Source: Pseudomonadota bacterium (GTDB taxonomy: Bacteria > Pseudomonadota > Gammaproteobacteria > Burkholderiales > Burkholderiaceae_D). Taken from it: a stretch of 6,656 bases of DNA. The position numbers and the translations under genes are program-made. Each line of letters starts with the position of its first letter. Within the stretch, counting starts at the first letter, position 1. A model generated the notes under the pieces. The model saw only the letters and a list, made by a program, of their open reading frames with translations. It had not been told where the DNA came from and did no database searches. The stretch covers positions 1 to 6,656 of the forward strand of contig JAEWEK010000350.1 of the NCBI GenBank assembly GCA_023389425.1, given 5' to 3'. This document shows, in pieces, positions 1 to 5,979 of the stretch.

Positions 1-2762
1 ACCTCGACCGGCGCAGGGATGTCGAGCACCGGAGCAACTTCGACAGCGACTGCCGGCGCCGGCGCAACTTCTGCCTGCGCGGCCACCGGAGCCACTTCCA
101 CCGGCGCAGGCGCCGCTTCTTCAACCGGTGCCGGAGCAGCTTGCTCTGCATCAGGCGCACCCATCATCGCAGCCGTCGGGAAGACCCACGCGGTTGCGGT
201 CGGGCCCGGCTGGGCATGCGATGCCTGAACGGCTGCGGCTGCCTGCGGTGCTTTTTCTGCAGCACGTGCCGCCGTCATCGACGCCGCGGTCGGGAACGGC
301 CACGGCGCGTTCAGGTCAGCAGTTGCTGCCTGGCGTGCCTCGGCCTGCAGCTTTGCGGCTTCCTGGTCGGCAACCGGAGTGAATGCCTGCTCGGCGTTCT
401 CCGTGCCTTCGCCCTGCTCGCGCTCGCGGCGGTTGCGGTTGCGGCCGCCACGACGGCGGCGGCGACGCGGCTCATCGCCACCTTCGCCTTGCTCCGCGTC
501 CGGGCCACCGGCCAGGTTCACTGCATGCTCGAGTTCGTCACCGTGGGGTGCGCTCGCGGACTCGCTTTCCGGCACCGCGACCACTTGCGCCAGATTCGGT
601 TCCTCGGATTTTGCCTCGGCTGCCGGGAAGCGTTCGCCGCGCTCGCGCTGCTGGCGCTGGCCGCGCTCACCGCGTTCCGCTTTCTCAGGACGTTCGGCTT
701 TTTCCGGACGCTCGCCACGCTCCGCGCGTTCACCGCGCTGGGTTTGCGCTTCAACCGGCTCGCGCTGCTCGCGCGGCTGGCGTTGCTGACGCTGGCGTCC
801 GCCTTTGCTTTCGGTGCCTTCCGTTGCCTTGACGGTCTCATCCTGCTGGGCCTTGGCGACCGGTTCGCGCTCTTCGCGCTCGCGTCCACCTTGCTTGCCG
901 TTACGGCCACCGCGGCCGCGTTGCTGGTTGCGGCCGCCGCGATCGCCGCGTTCGCCACCACCCGCTGGCTTCACTGCCGGCGTTGCCGGAGCCTTTGCGG
1001 GAGCAGGTGCGACCGGTGCCGGGACGCCGAAGAAGAAATTGCGCAGGCGTGCGAAGAAACCGATCTCGGCCGGCGACTGCGCCGCCGGTGCGGCCGGGGC
1101 TGCCGGCTTCGCGGCCGGCTTGGCGGCCACTTCGCTGCGATCCACCAGCGGTGCCGGTTGTGCCGGGGTAATGGTCTTGACGACAGCTTCCTGGCGCGGA
1201 CGGGTTTCTTCCTTCTGGCGCTTGGAGAAGCCCATGTCGGTTTCGGCGGCCTCGGCCAGGGTGTAGCTGGCGGCGGCGTCTTCCAGGCGCGGGTCGTCGT
1301 GCTTGATGCGCTCGAGCTTGTAGTGCGGCGTCTCCAGATGCTTGTTCGGGATCAGGATGACGGCGATCTTGTGACGATTCTCGATCTTGAGCACTTCGCC
1401 GCGCTTTTCGTTGAGCAGGAAGGCAGCAACATCGACCGGCACTTGCACGTGGATGGTCGCCGAGTTTTCCTTCATCGCCTCTTCCTGGATGATGCGCAGG
1501 ACTTGCAGGGCGGACGATTCGGTGTCGCGGATGTGGCCGGTGCCGGAGCAGCGCGGGCAGGTGACGTGAGAGCCTTCCGACAGCGACGGACGCAGGCGCT
1601 GACGCGACAGCTCCATCAGGCCGAAGCGGGAGATCTTGCCCATCTGGACGCGCGCACGGTCGTGGTGCAGGGCATCCTTCAGGCGCTGCTCGACTTCGCG
1701 CTGGTTCTTGGCCACTTCCATGTCGATGAAGTCGATCACGATCAGGCCGCCCAGGTCGCGCAGGCGCAGCTGGCGGGCCACTTCGTCGGCCGCTTCGCAG
1801 TTGGTATTGAAGGCGGTGGTCTCGATGTCCGAGCCGCGCGTGGCGCGCGCCGAGTTGACGTCGATGGACACCAGCGCTTCGGTGTGGTCGATGACGATCG
1901 CGCCGCCCGAGGGCAGCGGGACGGTGCGCGAGTACGCGGTCTCGATCTGGTGTTCGATCTGGAAACGCGAGAACAGCGGCACGTCGTCGCTGTAACGCTT
2001 CACGCGGTGCACCATGTCGGGCATCACGTGGCTCATGAACTGGTGGGCCTGGTCGTAGATCTCGTCGGTATCGATCAGGATCTCGCCGATATCAGGCTGG
2101 AAGTAGTCGCGGATCGCGCGGATCACGAGCGACGATTCCTGGTAAATGAGGAAGGCGCCCGGGGCCGACTTGCCGGCGCCTTCGATCGCGCGCCACAGCT
2201 GCATCAGGTAGTTCAGGTCCCACTGCAGCTCGTCGACGTTGCGGCCGATGCCGGCGGTGCGGGCAATCACCGACATGCCTTGCGGCAGGTCGAGCTTGTC
2301 CATGGTTTCGCGCAGTTCCTGCCGTTCTTCGCCTTCGACACGGCGCGAGACGCCGCCGCCGCGCGGGTTGTTCGGCATCAGCACCAGGTAGCGGCCGGCC
2401 AGCGAGATGAACGAGGTCAGGGCCGCGCCCTTGTTGCCGCGTTCCTCTTTCTCGACCTGCACCATGATTTCCTGGCCTTCGCGCAGCGCCTCTTTAATGG
2501 TGGCATTGCGCACGTCCACGCCGTCGCGGAAGTAGGACCGGGCGACTTCCTTGAACGGCAGGAAGCCGTGGCGCTCTTCGCCGTAGCTGACGAAGCAGGC
2601 TTCGAGCGACGGTTCGATGCGGGTGATGACGCCTTTGTAGATGTTCGACTTGCGCTGTTCGCGACCAGCCGTCTCGATGTCGATATCGATCAGTTTCTGA
2701 CCGTCGACGATGGCTACGCGCAGCTCCTCCTGCTGCGTAGCATTAAACAACATACGTTTCAT
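1..2762 (-). CDS. rne: Ribonuclease E, 5'-partial window view (C-terminus beyond left edge)
   Basis: Essential endoribonuclease that cleaves single-stranded AU-rich RNA, starts mRNA decay, processes rRNA/tRNA precursors and scaffolds the degradosome at the inner membrane. The translation begins MKRMLFNATQQEELRVAIVD, almost as in E. coli. Seen in order: S1 domain (about residues 38-118); catalytic motif IDVNSARATRG with D301; IVIDFIDM with D344; zinc-link CPRCSGTG with C402 and C405. These match E. coli D303, D346, C404 and C407 with a constant offset of two. An amphipathic segment at 566-580 (EIGFFARLRNFFFGV) lies where E. coli has its membrane anchor. The tail holds an RGG-like block (about 600-632), a duplicated ERPEKA hexapeptide (684-695), six consecutive arginines (766-771), and a Pro/Ala/Val/Glu-rich stretch from about 860 to the edge. 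920 complete codons are visible with no stop or frameshift. The start is fixed by homology and a GGAG nine bases upstream. Confidence 0.97.
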   Translation of the reverse strand, partial: MKRMLFNATQQEELRVAIVDGQKLIDIDIETAGREQRKSNIYKGVITRIEPSLEACFVSYGEERHGFLPFKEVARSYFRDGVDVRNATIKEALREGQEIMVQVEKEERGNKGAALTSFISLAGRYLVLMPNNPRGGGVSRRVEGEERQELRETMDKLDLPQGMSVIARTAGIGRNVDELQWDLNYLMQLWRAIEGAGKSAPGAFLIYQESSLVIRAIRDYFQPDIGEILIDTDEIYDQAHQFMSHVMPDMVHRVKRYSDDVPLFSRFQIEHQIETAYSRTVPLPSGGAIVIDHTEALVSIDVNSARATRGSDIETTAFNTNCEAADEVARQLRLRDLGGLIVIDFIDMEVAKNQREVEQRLKDALHHDRARVQMGKISRFGLMELSRQRLRPSLSEGSHVTCPRCSGTGHIRDTESSALQVLRIIQEEAMKENSATIHVQVPVDVAAFLLNEKRGEVLKIENRHKIAVILIPNKHLETPHYKLERIKHDDPRLEDAAASYTLAEAAETDMGFSKRQKEETRPRQEAVVKTITPAQPAPLVDRSEVAAKPAAKPAAPAAPAAQSPAEIGFFARLRNFFFGVPAPVAPAPAKAPATPAVKPAGGGERGDRGGRNQQRGRGGRNGKQGGREREEREPVAKAQQDETVKATEGTESKGGRQRQQRQPREQREPVEAQTQRGERAERGERPEKAERPEKAERGERGQRQQRERGERFPAAEAKSEEPNLAQVVAVPESESASAPHGDELEHAVNLAGGPDAEQGEGGDEPRRRRRRGGRNRNRREREQGEGTENAEQAFTPVADQEAAKLQAEARQAATADLNAPWPFPTAASMTAARAAEKAPQAAAAVQASHAQPGPTATAWVFPTAAMMGAPDAEQAAPAPVEEAAPAPVEVAPVAAQAEVAPAPAVAVEVAPVLDIPAPVE

Positions 2763-2771
2763 TTTTATAAA

Positions 2772-2775
2772 CTCC
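2772..2775 (-). promoter_or_regulatory. Ribosome binding site of rne
   Basis: On the minus strand GGAG is followed by a nine-base A/T-only spacer and then the ATG of rne. The upstream side of this site directly abuts a 5-bp stem-loop (2777-2790), so ribosome access could depend on leader folding. Confidence 0.75.
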
Positions 2776-2776
2776 G

Positions 2777-2974
2777 CGACCCATAGGTCGTTCCAGGCCG
2801 CCTTGTCAGGGCGGCAAATACAAGGAAGCACGCGGGGAGGGGAGAGTTGGAGGGTGGGTATGCCCTACTCCTGCGGCACGGCGACGCACGGCGTCGCAGC
2901 CCGCAACAGGGCGCGGATGGAGTCAATCGTCATTGCCGCGCGCACCGTAACGCCTGCAACTATCTGCGTGCGGC
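2777..2974 (-). promoter_or_regulatory. Structured 5' leader of rne mRNA, candidate autoregulatory element
   Basis: Five stem-loops can be drawn on the minus-strand RNA. (1) 2965-2974 pairs with 2935-2944: 10 bp with one A.C mismatch and a 20-nt loop. (2) 2909-2912 pairs with 2899-2902: 4 bp. (3) 2891-2897 pairs with 2881-2887: 7 bp, perfect, 3-nt loop. (4) 2810-2815 pairs with 2797-2802: 6 bp, perfect, 7-nt loop. (5) 2786-2790 pairs with 2777-2781: 5 bp, 4-nt loop, ending one base from the GGAG site. In E. coli, RNase E controls its own level by cutting its structured 5' UTR. By analogy this is a candidate feedback sensor, but no sequence similarity to the enteric element is claimed. Confidence 0.45.
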
Positions 2975-3332
2975 CCAAAGTGGGGCGGCACAGCAGCAGC
3001 CAGGCGATGTGCAACAGCATGCCAAACCGTAGCCAGCGAACAAACCAAGACTTCGATACCAGGCGAAAAATCAGCCTTTATTCACGAGCCTTCTGGATGA
3101 GGCCTACATCGGGTCGGGCGAAAACGGCAAGCGTTATCGACGCCATCAACCAGCGAGCCCGCCTTGCGGCTGGCTTGCCGGTACTTATCCTTACAATTCC
3201 AAACAATCCATTCCTGCATTCCTCACGCGCTACCCGGCTGCAACTGCGGTGCAGCCCAAGCTCGCGCGGGAACGTGCGTACGCTAATTCCCCATCGATAT
3301 GCATTGATTTGCGGGGCCGACGGGGGCGCCCC

Positions 3333-3362
3333 TGTGTAAAATATCGTTTTAATTCTTACACA
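3333..3362. promoter_or_regulatory. 7-bp inverted repeat in AT-rich promoter region, possible operator
   Basis: TGTGTAA (3333-3339) and TTACACA (3356-3362) are perfect inverted repeats separated by 16 AT-rich bases. The dyad lies just upstream of the rluC promoter candidate and inside the transcribed leader if rne starts near 3382. The 30-base size fits a dimeric regulator site. No regulator can be named. Confidence 0.3.
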
Positions 3363-3371
3363 AGCAGAGGT

Positions 3372-3398
3372 TTGACCGCCGCCTGTCGATTATATATT
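3372..3398 (+). promoter_or_regulatory. Candidate sigma70 promoter for rluC
   Basis: TTGACC (3372-3377) and TATATT (3393-3398) are five-of-six matches to the -35 and -10 consensus. The spacer is 15 bases, shorter than the ideal 17. A start near 3405 would give a leader of about 40 bases before the rluC ATG. It overlaps the minus-strand candidate for rne. Confidence 0.4.
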
Positions 3399-3416
3399 CA
3401 AAATGAAGGACTTAAA
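3389..3416 (-). promoter_or_regulatory. Candidate promoter for rne
   Basis: On the minus strand a perfect TATAAT (3394 down to 3389) is preceded by a 16-base spacer and a weak -35, TTTAAG (3416 down to 3411). Transcription from here would give an rne leader of about 620 nt, longer than in E. coli. A start closer to rne cannot be excluded, but I found no better match. Confidence 0.3.
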
Positions 3417-3434
3417 GAGAATTTCTGGGAAGAC

Positions 3435-3440
3435 AGGAGA
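3435..3440 (+). promoter_or_regulatory. Ribosome binding site that sets the rluC start
   Basis: AGGAGA lies four bases before ATG 3445. The in-frame ATG at 3403 has no Shine-Dalgarno sequence and would fall at or before the predicted transcription start, so 3445 is preferred. Confidence 0.75.
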
Positions 3441-3444
3441 AACG

Positions 3445-4425
3445 ATGAAGCAAAACGCTGTTGTTCCCCCTTCATCGCAGGCCGCTGCGCAAGTGCAGCT
3501 TGTCACAATTACCGAAGAAGAAGCCGGTCAGCGCATCGACAACTTCCTGCTGCGGGTGTGCAAAGGCGTGCCCAAGAGCCATGTGTACCGCATCCTGCGC
3601 TCGGGTGAGGTGCGGGTGAACAAGGGACGCATCGACCAGCTGTACCGGCTGGCAGAGGGCGATATCGTGCGCATTCCGCCGGTGCGCATGGCCGATCGCA
3701 GCGCCGCCGCGCCTGTCCCCGGCGCGCAGTTTCCGATCATTTACGAGGACAATCACCTGCTGGTGATCGACAAGCCGGCCGGGGTGGCGGTGCATGGCGG
3801 CTCGGGTGTGTCCTATGGCGTCATCGAGCAGTTGCGGGCCGCGCGCCCGGAGGCCAAGTTCCTGGAGCTGGTGCACCGGCTGGATCGGGAAACTTCGGGC
3901 TTATTGTTGCTCGCGAAGAAACGTTCTGCGCTCACCAATCTGCATGAACAGATGCGCGAAGGCGACACGGACAAGCGCTACCTGACGGCAGTGTTCGGCG
4001 ACTGGCGCAATAAACGCCAGCACGTGAAGTTGCCGCTGCATAAGTTCACGACGCCGGACGGGGAGCGGCGGGTGGTGGTGCAGGCCGGCGGCATGGAATC
4101 GCACACGGTGTTCAGCCTGATCCGTAAATGGGAACGTTTCGCCTTCCTGGAGGCAGAACTGAAGACTGGGCGCACGCACCAGATTCGCGTTCATCTGGCA
4201 TCTAGCGGCTTCCCCATTCTAGGTGACGAGAAATACGGCGATTTTGCGCTAAACCGCCAGCTGCAGAAGGCCGGGGACGACCATGGCCCGCTGCGCCGCA
4301 TGTTTCTTCATGCACATCAAATCACCTTCACCCATCCTGATTCCGGGAAAGAAATGACATTGAAGGCGCCCTTGCCCGCAGAATGCGAGCGATTCTTGGT
4401 AAGCTTGGGGCAAGCAAAAGGATAA
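3445..4425 (+). CDS. rluC: Ribosomal large subunit pseudouridine synthase C
   Basis: RluA-family enzyme that isomerises uridine to pseudouridine in 23S rRNA; E. coli RluC modifies U955, U2504 and U2580. The protein has 326 residues against 319 in E. coli. An N-terminal S4 RNA-binding domain (about 28-85, starting QRIDNFLLRVCKGVPKSHVY) precedes the synthase domain. The catalytic aspartate is D147 in HRLDRETSGLLLLAKK, and the C-terminal signature RTHQIRVHLASSGFPILGDE is intact. The divergent position next to rne is as in E. coli. RluD and RluA are the main alternatives, but the S4 domain excludes RluA and the rne neighbour favours RluC. A palindromic repeat 21 bases after the stop may act as transcript end or stabiliser. 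No odd features. Confidence 0.93.
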   Translation: MKQNAVVPPSSQAAAQVQLVTITEEEAGQRIDNFLLRVCKGVPKSHVYRILRSGEVRVNKGRIDQLYRLAEGDIVRIPPVRMADRSAAAPVPGAQFPIIYEDNHLLVIDKPAGVAVHGGSGVSYGVIEQLRAARPEAKFLELVHRLDRETSGLLLLAKKRSALTNLHEQMREGDTDKRYLTAVFGDWRNKRQHVKLPLHKFTTPDGERRVVVQAGGMESHTVFSLIRKWERFAFLEAELKTGRTHQIRVHLASSGFPILGDEKYGDFALNRQLQKAGDDHGPLRRMFLHAHQITFTHPDSGKEMTLKAPLPAECERFLVSLGQAKG

Positions 4426-4446
4426 CGATCGCGTCGCGCCCTAGCC

Positions 4447-4476
4447 CGTCGTTCCCGCGCAGGCGGGAACCCCATT
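4447..4476. repeat. REP-like palindromic repeat, copy 1
   Basis: A 30-base unit with a perfect 8-bp stem, GTTCCCGC/GCGGGAAC, around a 4-base loop, preceded by CGTC and followed by CCCCATT. It differs from the copy at 5636-5665 at one position (c versus a, in the loop). It lies 21 bases after the rluC stop, and a short T-run follows, so it could work as a weak terminator or a 3' end stabiliser. Dispersed short palindromes of this type are common in proteobacterial genomes. Confidence 0.85.
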
Positions 4477-4540
4477 TTGCCGGCAAACCACAGCCGCTTT
4501 GGGCGGATGGATCACTTGATCGCGACGCAAACACAATAAT

Positions 4541-4564
4541 AGAGGAGCTGGCCGCAAGCGCAGC
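4541..4564 (+). promoter_or_regulatory. Distant Shine-Dalgarno with bridging hairpin ahead of the HAD gene
   Basis: AGAGGAG (4541-4547) is a strong Shine-Dalgarno sequence but ends 25 bases before ATG 4573. A small stem, GCTG (4547-4550) with CAGC (4561-4564) plus an inner CG/CG pair, could loop out the extra bases and leave eight between stem and ATG. No other in-frame start exists between the stop at 4540 and 4573. Whether the hairpin forms is inference. Confidence 0.35.
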
Positions 4565-4572
4565 CAAAACAC

Positions 4573-5232
4573 ATGCCACGCAAGAAATTCGATCTCATCG
4601 TCTTTGACTGGGACGGCACGCTGATGGACAGCACCGCCACCATCGTCAAAAGCATCCAGTCGGCCGCCAAGGACGTCGGCGTCGCTCCGCCGAGCGACCA
4701 GGCGGCTGCGCACGTCATCGGACTTCGACTCGCCGAGGCCATGCAAACCGTCATCCCGGACATCGATCCGGATTTGTATCCCAAGATGGTGGAGCGCTAT
4801 CGCTACCATTACCTGACGAAGGACCACGAACTGGTGCTGTTCCCGGGAGTTCGCGAAATGTTGGAAGAACTTTCTCAGGAGGGATACTTCCTTGCCGTGG
4901 CCACGGGAAAGAGCCGCGTGGGCCTTAACCGGGCGCTCAACGCGGTCGGCCTGCTCTCTCTGTTCGACGCAACCCGTTGCGCGGACGAGACATTCTCCAA
5001 GCCGCATCCGGCCATGCTGCAGGAACTGACCAGGGAGCTGGGCCAGGACCTGCGCCGAACAGCCATGATCGGCGACACGACGCACGACTTGCTCATGGCG
5101 AATAACGCTGGCGCAAGCGGTATCGCCGTCGAATACGGTGCGCACCCGGTGCACCAGCTGGAAGCCTGCAAGCCCGTGTTCTCGGCCAAGACGGTTGCCG
5201 AGCTGCATCAATGGTTGACCGAGAACGCGTGA
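4573..5232 (+). CDS. HAD-IA family hydrolase, phosphoglycolate phosphatase-like
   Basis: Soluble haloacid-dehalogenase-type phosphatase of 219 residues, the usual size for the family. Motif I is FDWDGTLMDS with nucleophile D12 and general acid D14. Motif II is ATGKS with T111, motif III is K143 in SKPHP, and motif IV is GDTTHD with D168 and D172. All catalytic positions are therefore present. The insertion after motif I is a helical cap of the Gph/PGMB type (about 20-85). The substrate cannot be read from sequence; phosphoglycolate and other small sugar or nucleotide phosphates are typical. The stop TGA overlaps the ATG of the Rieske gene (TGATG), which suggests translational coupling. The start is the only one possible after the in-frame stop at 4540. 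Confidence 0.9.
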   Translation: MPRKKFDLIVFDWDGTLMDSTATIVKSIQSAAKDVGVAPPSDQAAAHVIGLRLAEAMQTVIPDIDPDLYPKMVERYRYHYLTKDHELVLFPGVREMLEELSQEGYFLAVATGKSRVGLNRALNAVGLLSLFDATRCADETFSKPHPAMLQELTRELGQDLRRTAMIGDTTHDLLMANNAGASGIAVEYGAHPVHQLEACKPVFSAKTVAELHQWLTENA

Positions 5233-5609
5233 TGCAAGAAGTGTTCATCTGCGAGTCCGGCGCGCTGGAGGAGGGCGGCAAGGGTGTGCGCTTTCCTGTG
5301 CTGGCGTTCGGCGACGAAGCGACCGGTTTCGTGGTGCGATACGACGGGAAGCCGTATGCTTACCTGAACCGCTGCGCCCACGTGCCGATCGAGCTGGACT
5401 GGTTTCAGGGCGAGTTTTTTGAATCCAGCGGCTTGTACCTGATGTGCTCGACGCACGGCGCAATTTACTTGCCGGACAGCGGCGCCTGCGCCGGCGGTCC
5501 GTGCAACGGCGGCAGGCTTCGTCCGATCCAGGTGTGCGAAGTCGATGGAAAGGTATTTTGGCAGCCGGACGACCACATCAAGCCTTCGGCTGCAGTGGCT
5601 GCAAGCTGA
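5232..5609 (+). CDS. Small Rieske [2Fe-2S] domain protein
   Basis: A single-domain protein of 125 residues, probably a soluble ferredoxin-like electron carrier. The cluster ligands are C48 and H50 (RCAHVP) and C72 and H75 (MCSTHGAIY), with 21 residues between H50 and C72. Two more cysteines, C86 and C91, sit in CAGGPCNGG just after the second ligand pair, near the expected proline loop. There is no signal peptide, membrane segment or fused oxygenase domain. I chose ATG 5232 because it overlaps the HAD stop; an in-frame ATG at 5211 would add seven residues (MVDRERV) and cannot be excluded. The redox partner is unknown. The likely role is electron transfer or an accessory to a reductase, not a stand-alone oxygenase. 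Confidence 0.88.
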   Translation: MQEVFICESGALEEGGKGVRFPVLAFGDEATGFVVRYDGKPYAYLNRCAHVPIELDWFQGEFFESSGLYLMCSTHGAIYLPDSGACAGGPCNGGRLRPIQVCEVDGKVFWQPDDHIKPSAAVAAS

Positions 5610-5635
5610 ACAGACGAGCCGCCCGAAGAAGATAC

Positions 5636-5665
5636 CGTCGTTCCCGCGAAGGCGGGAACCCCATT
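5636..5665. repeat. REP-like palindromic repeat, copy 2
   Basis: Same 30-base unit as at 4447-4476 with one substitution in the loop; the 8-bp stem is unchanged. It starts 26 bases after the Rieske stop. Both copies are in the same orientation and each follows a gene, which suits a role in 3' end formation or stability, although neither has an ideal U-tract. Confidence 0.85.
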
Positions 5666-5781
5666 CCGCCCGCGTCATCAGCAAACTCGAAGCAACCTGC
5701 ATCAGTTGCAAGCGCCCCGGTAACAATCGGTTTAACCGCGGCGTGATGCCCCAAGCACGCTGACCTCACTCAATCTTTACC

Positions 5782-5809
5782 TTGAAAGTTCGCATCCATG
5801 TTCTATATT
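5782..5809 (+). promoter_or_regulatory. Sigma70-type promoter of the candidate sRNA
   Basis: TTGAAA (5782-5787) and TATATT (5804-5809) each match the consensus at five of six positions, with a 16-base spacer. The expected start is about 5815-5817. No protein gene starts in the usual distance downstream, which points to a non-coding transcript. Confidence 0.6.
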
Positions 5810-5814
5810 TACGA

Positions 5815-5978
5815 ATGTAGTTCCCATTAGGAGACGAAACGAACTTTCAGCCTCTTCTCATCAGTTTCGGACAAGGACTACAAAGACGTACGCCAAAGTA
5901 CGATTCGAGAGAAATCACTTCCTCATGACGATCCCCTTCGGGGAAAGAAAACGACGGCCTTCGCCGTCGTTTTCTCTA
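5815..5978 (+). ncRNA. Candidate small regulatory RNA, about 160 nt
   Basis: The interval has its own promoter and ends in a strong intrinsic terminator. Possible stem-loops are: CGAAAC (5835-5840) with GTTTCG (5864-5869) around a 23-nt loop; CGTAC (5887-5891) with GTACG (5898-5902) around six bases; TCCCC (5932-5936) with GGGGA (5940-5944); and the terminator (5947-5974). Two UC-rich segments, CCTCTTCTC in the first loop and CTTCCTC in the linker at about 5917-5924, are complementary to Shine-Dalgarno-type sequences, as in many trans-acting sRNAs. AGGAG at 5829-5833 has no start codon at proper distance. ATG 5925 opens a frame that runs straight through the terminator. It matches no RNA family I recognise. 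A 5' leader or small-ORF mRNA is the alternative. Confidence 0.5.
5947..5974. terminator. Bidirectional intrinsic terminator
   Basis: A perfect 12-bp stem (5947-5958 with 5963-5974) closes the tetraloop CTTC. T-rich tails are present on both strands (TTTTCTCTATTT on plus, TTTTCTTT on minus). It can end the plus-strand sRNA and, on the minus strand, sits five bases after the stop of the small gene at 5980-6234. Confidence 0.88.
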
Positions 5979-5979
5979 T

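Larger units (their letters stand above)
2763..3444. other. Divergent rne/rluC intergenic region
   Basis: This 682-base gap separates the two divergent start codons. I see no protein-like reading frame in it on either strand. The rne-proximal 210 bases are rich in inverted repeats and read as the rne mRNA leader. The minus-strand RNA also has a C/U-rich tract at about 2820-2860. The middle part (about 2975-3300) shows nothing I can name. The rluC-proximal 110 bases are AT-rich and hold the promoter-like sequences and a 7-bp dyad. E. coli also has rne and rluC divergent, with a 361-nt rne leader. Confidence 0.7.

Noticed and set aside
141..2786. 881-codon open frame on the plus strand, antisense to rne
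   Set aside because: It is codon-aligned with rne on the opposite strand. It stays open because rne almost never uses TTA, CTA or TCA, as expected in a GC-rich genome. The product looks like low-complexity Leu/Ala/Arg/His sequence, and the sense strand has full RNase E homology.
2710..3339. 209-codon plus-strand frame across the rne start and leader
   Set aside because: It has no ribosome binding site, starts inside rne, has a composition unlike a protein and covers the structured leader.
3403..3444. Upstream ATG 3403 as the rluC start
   Set aside because: There is no Shine-Dalgarno before it and it falls at or before the predicted transcription start; ATG 3445 has AGGAGA at proper distance.
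4441..5211. 256-codon minus-strand frame antisense to the HAD gene
   Set aside because: It is the codon-aligned mirror of a gene with intact HAD motifs and has no recognisable domain.
4447..5665. Two 30-base repeats as a CRISPR remnant
   Set aside because: They are 1.16 kb apart with genes between them, and no regular spacer array or cas gene is present.
5208..5726. 172-codon minus-strand frame antisense to the Rieske gene
   Set aside because: It runs through a REP-like repeat and opposes a gene with all Rieske ligands.
5815..5820. ATGTAG start-stop at the sRNA 5' end
   Set aside because: It lies at the predicted transcription start with no upstream ribosome site and probably arose by chance.
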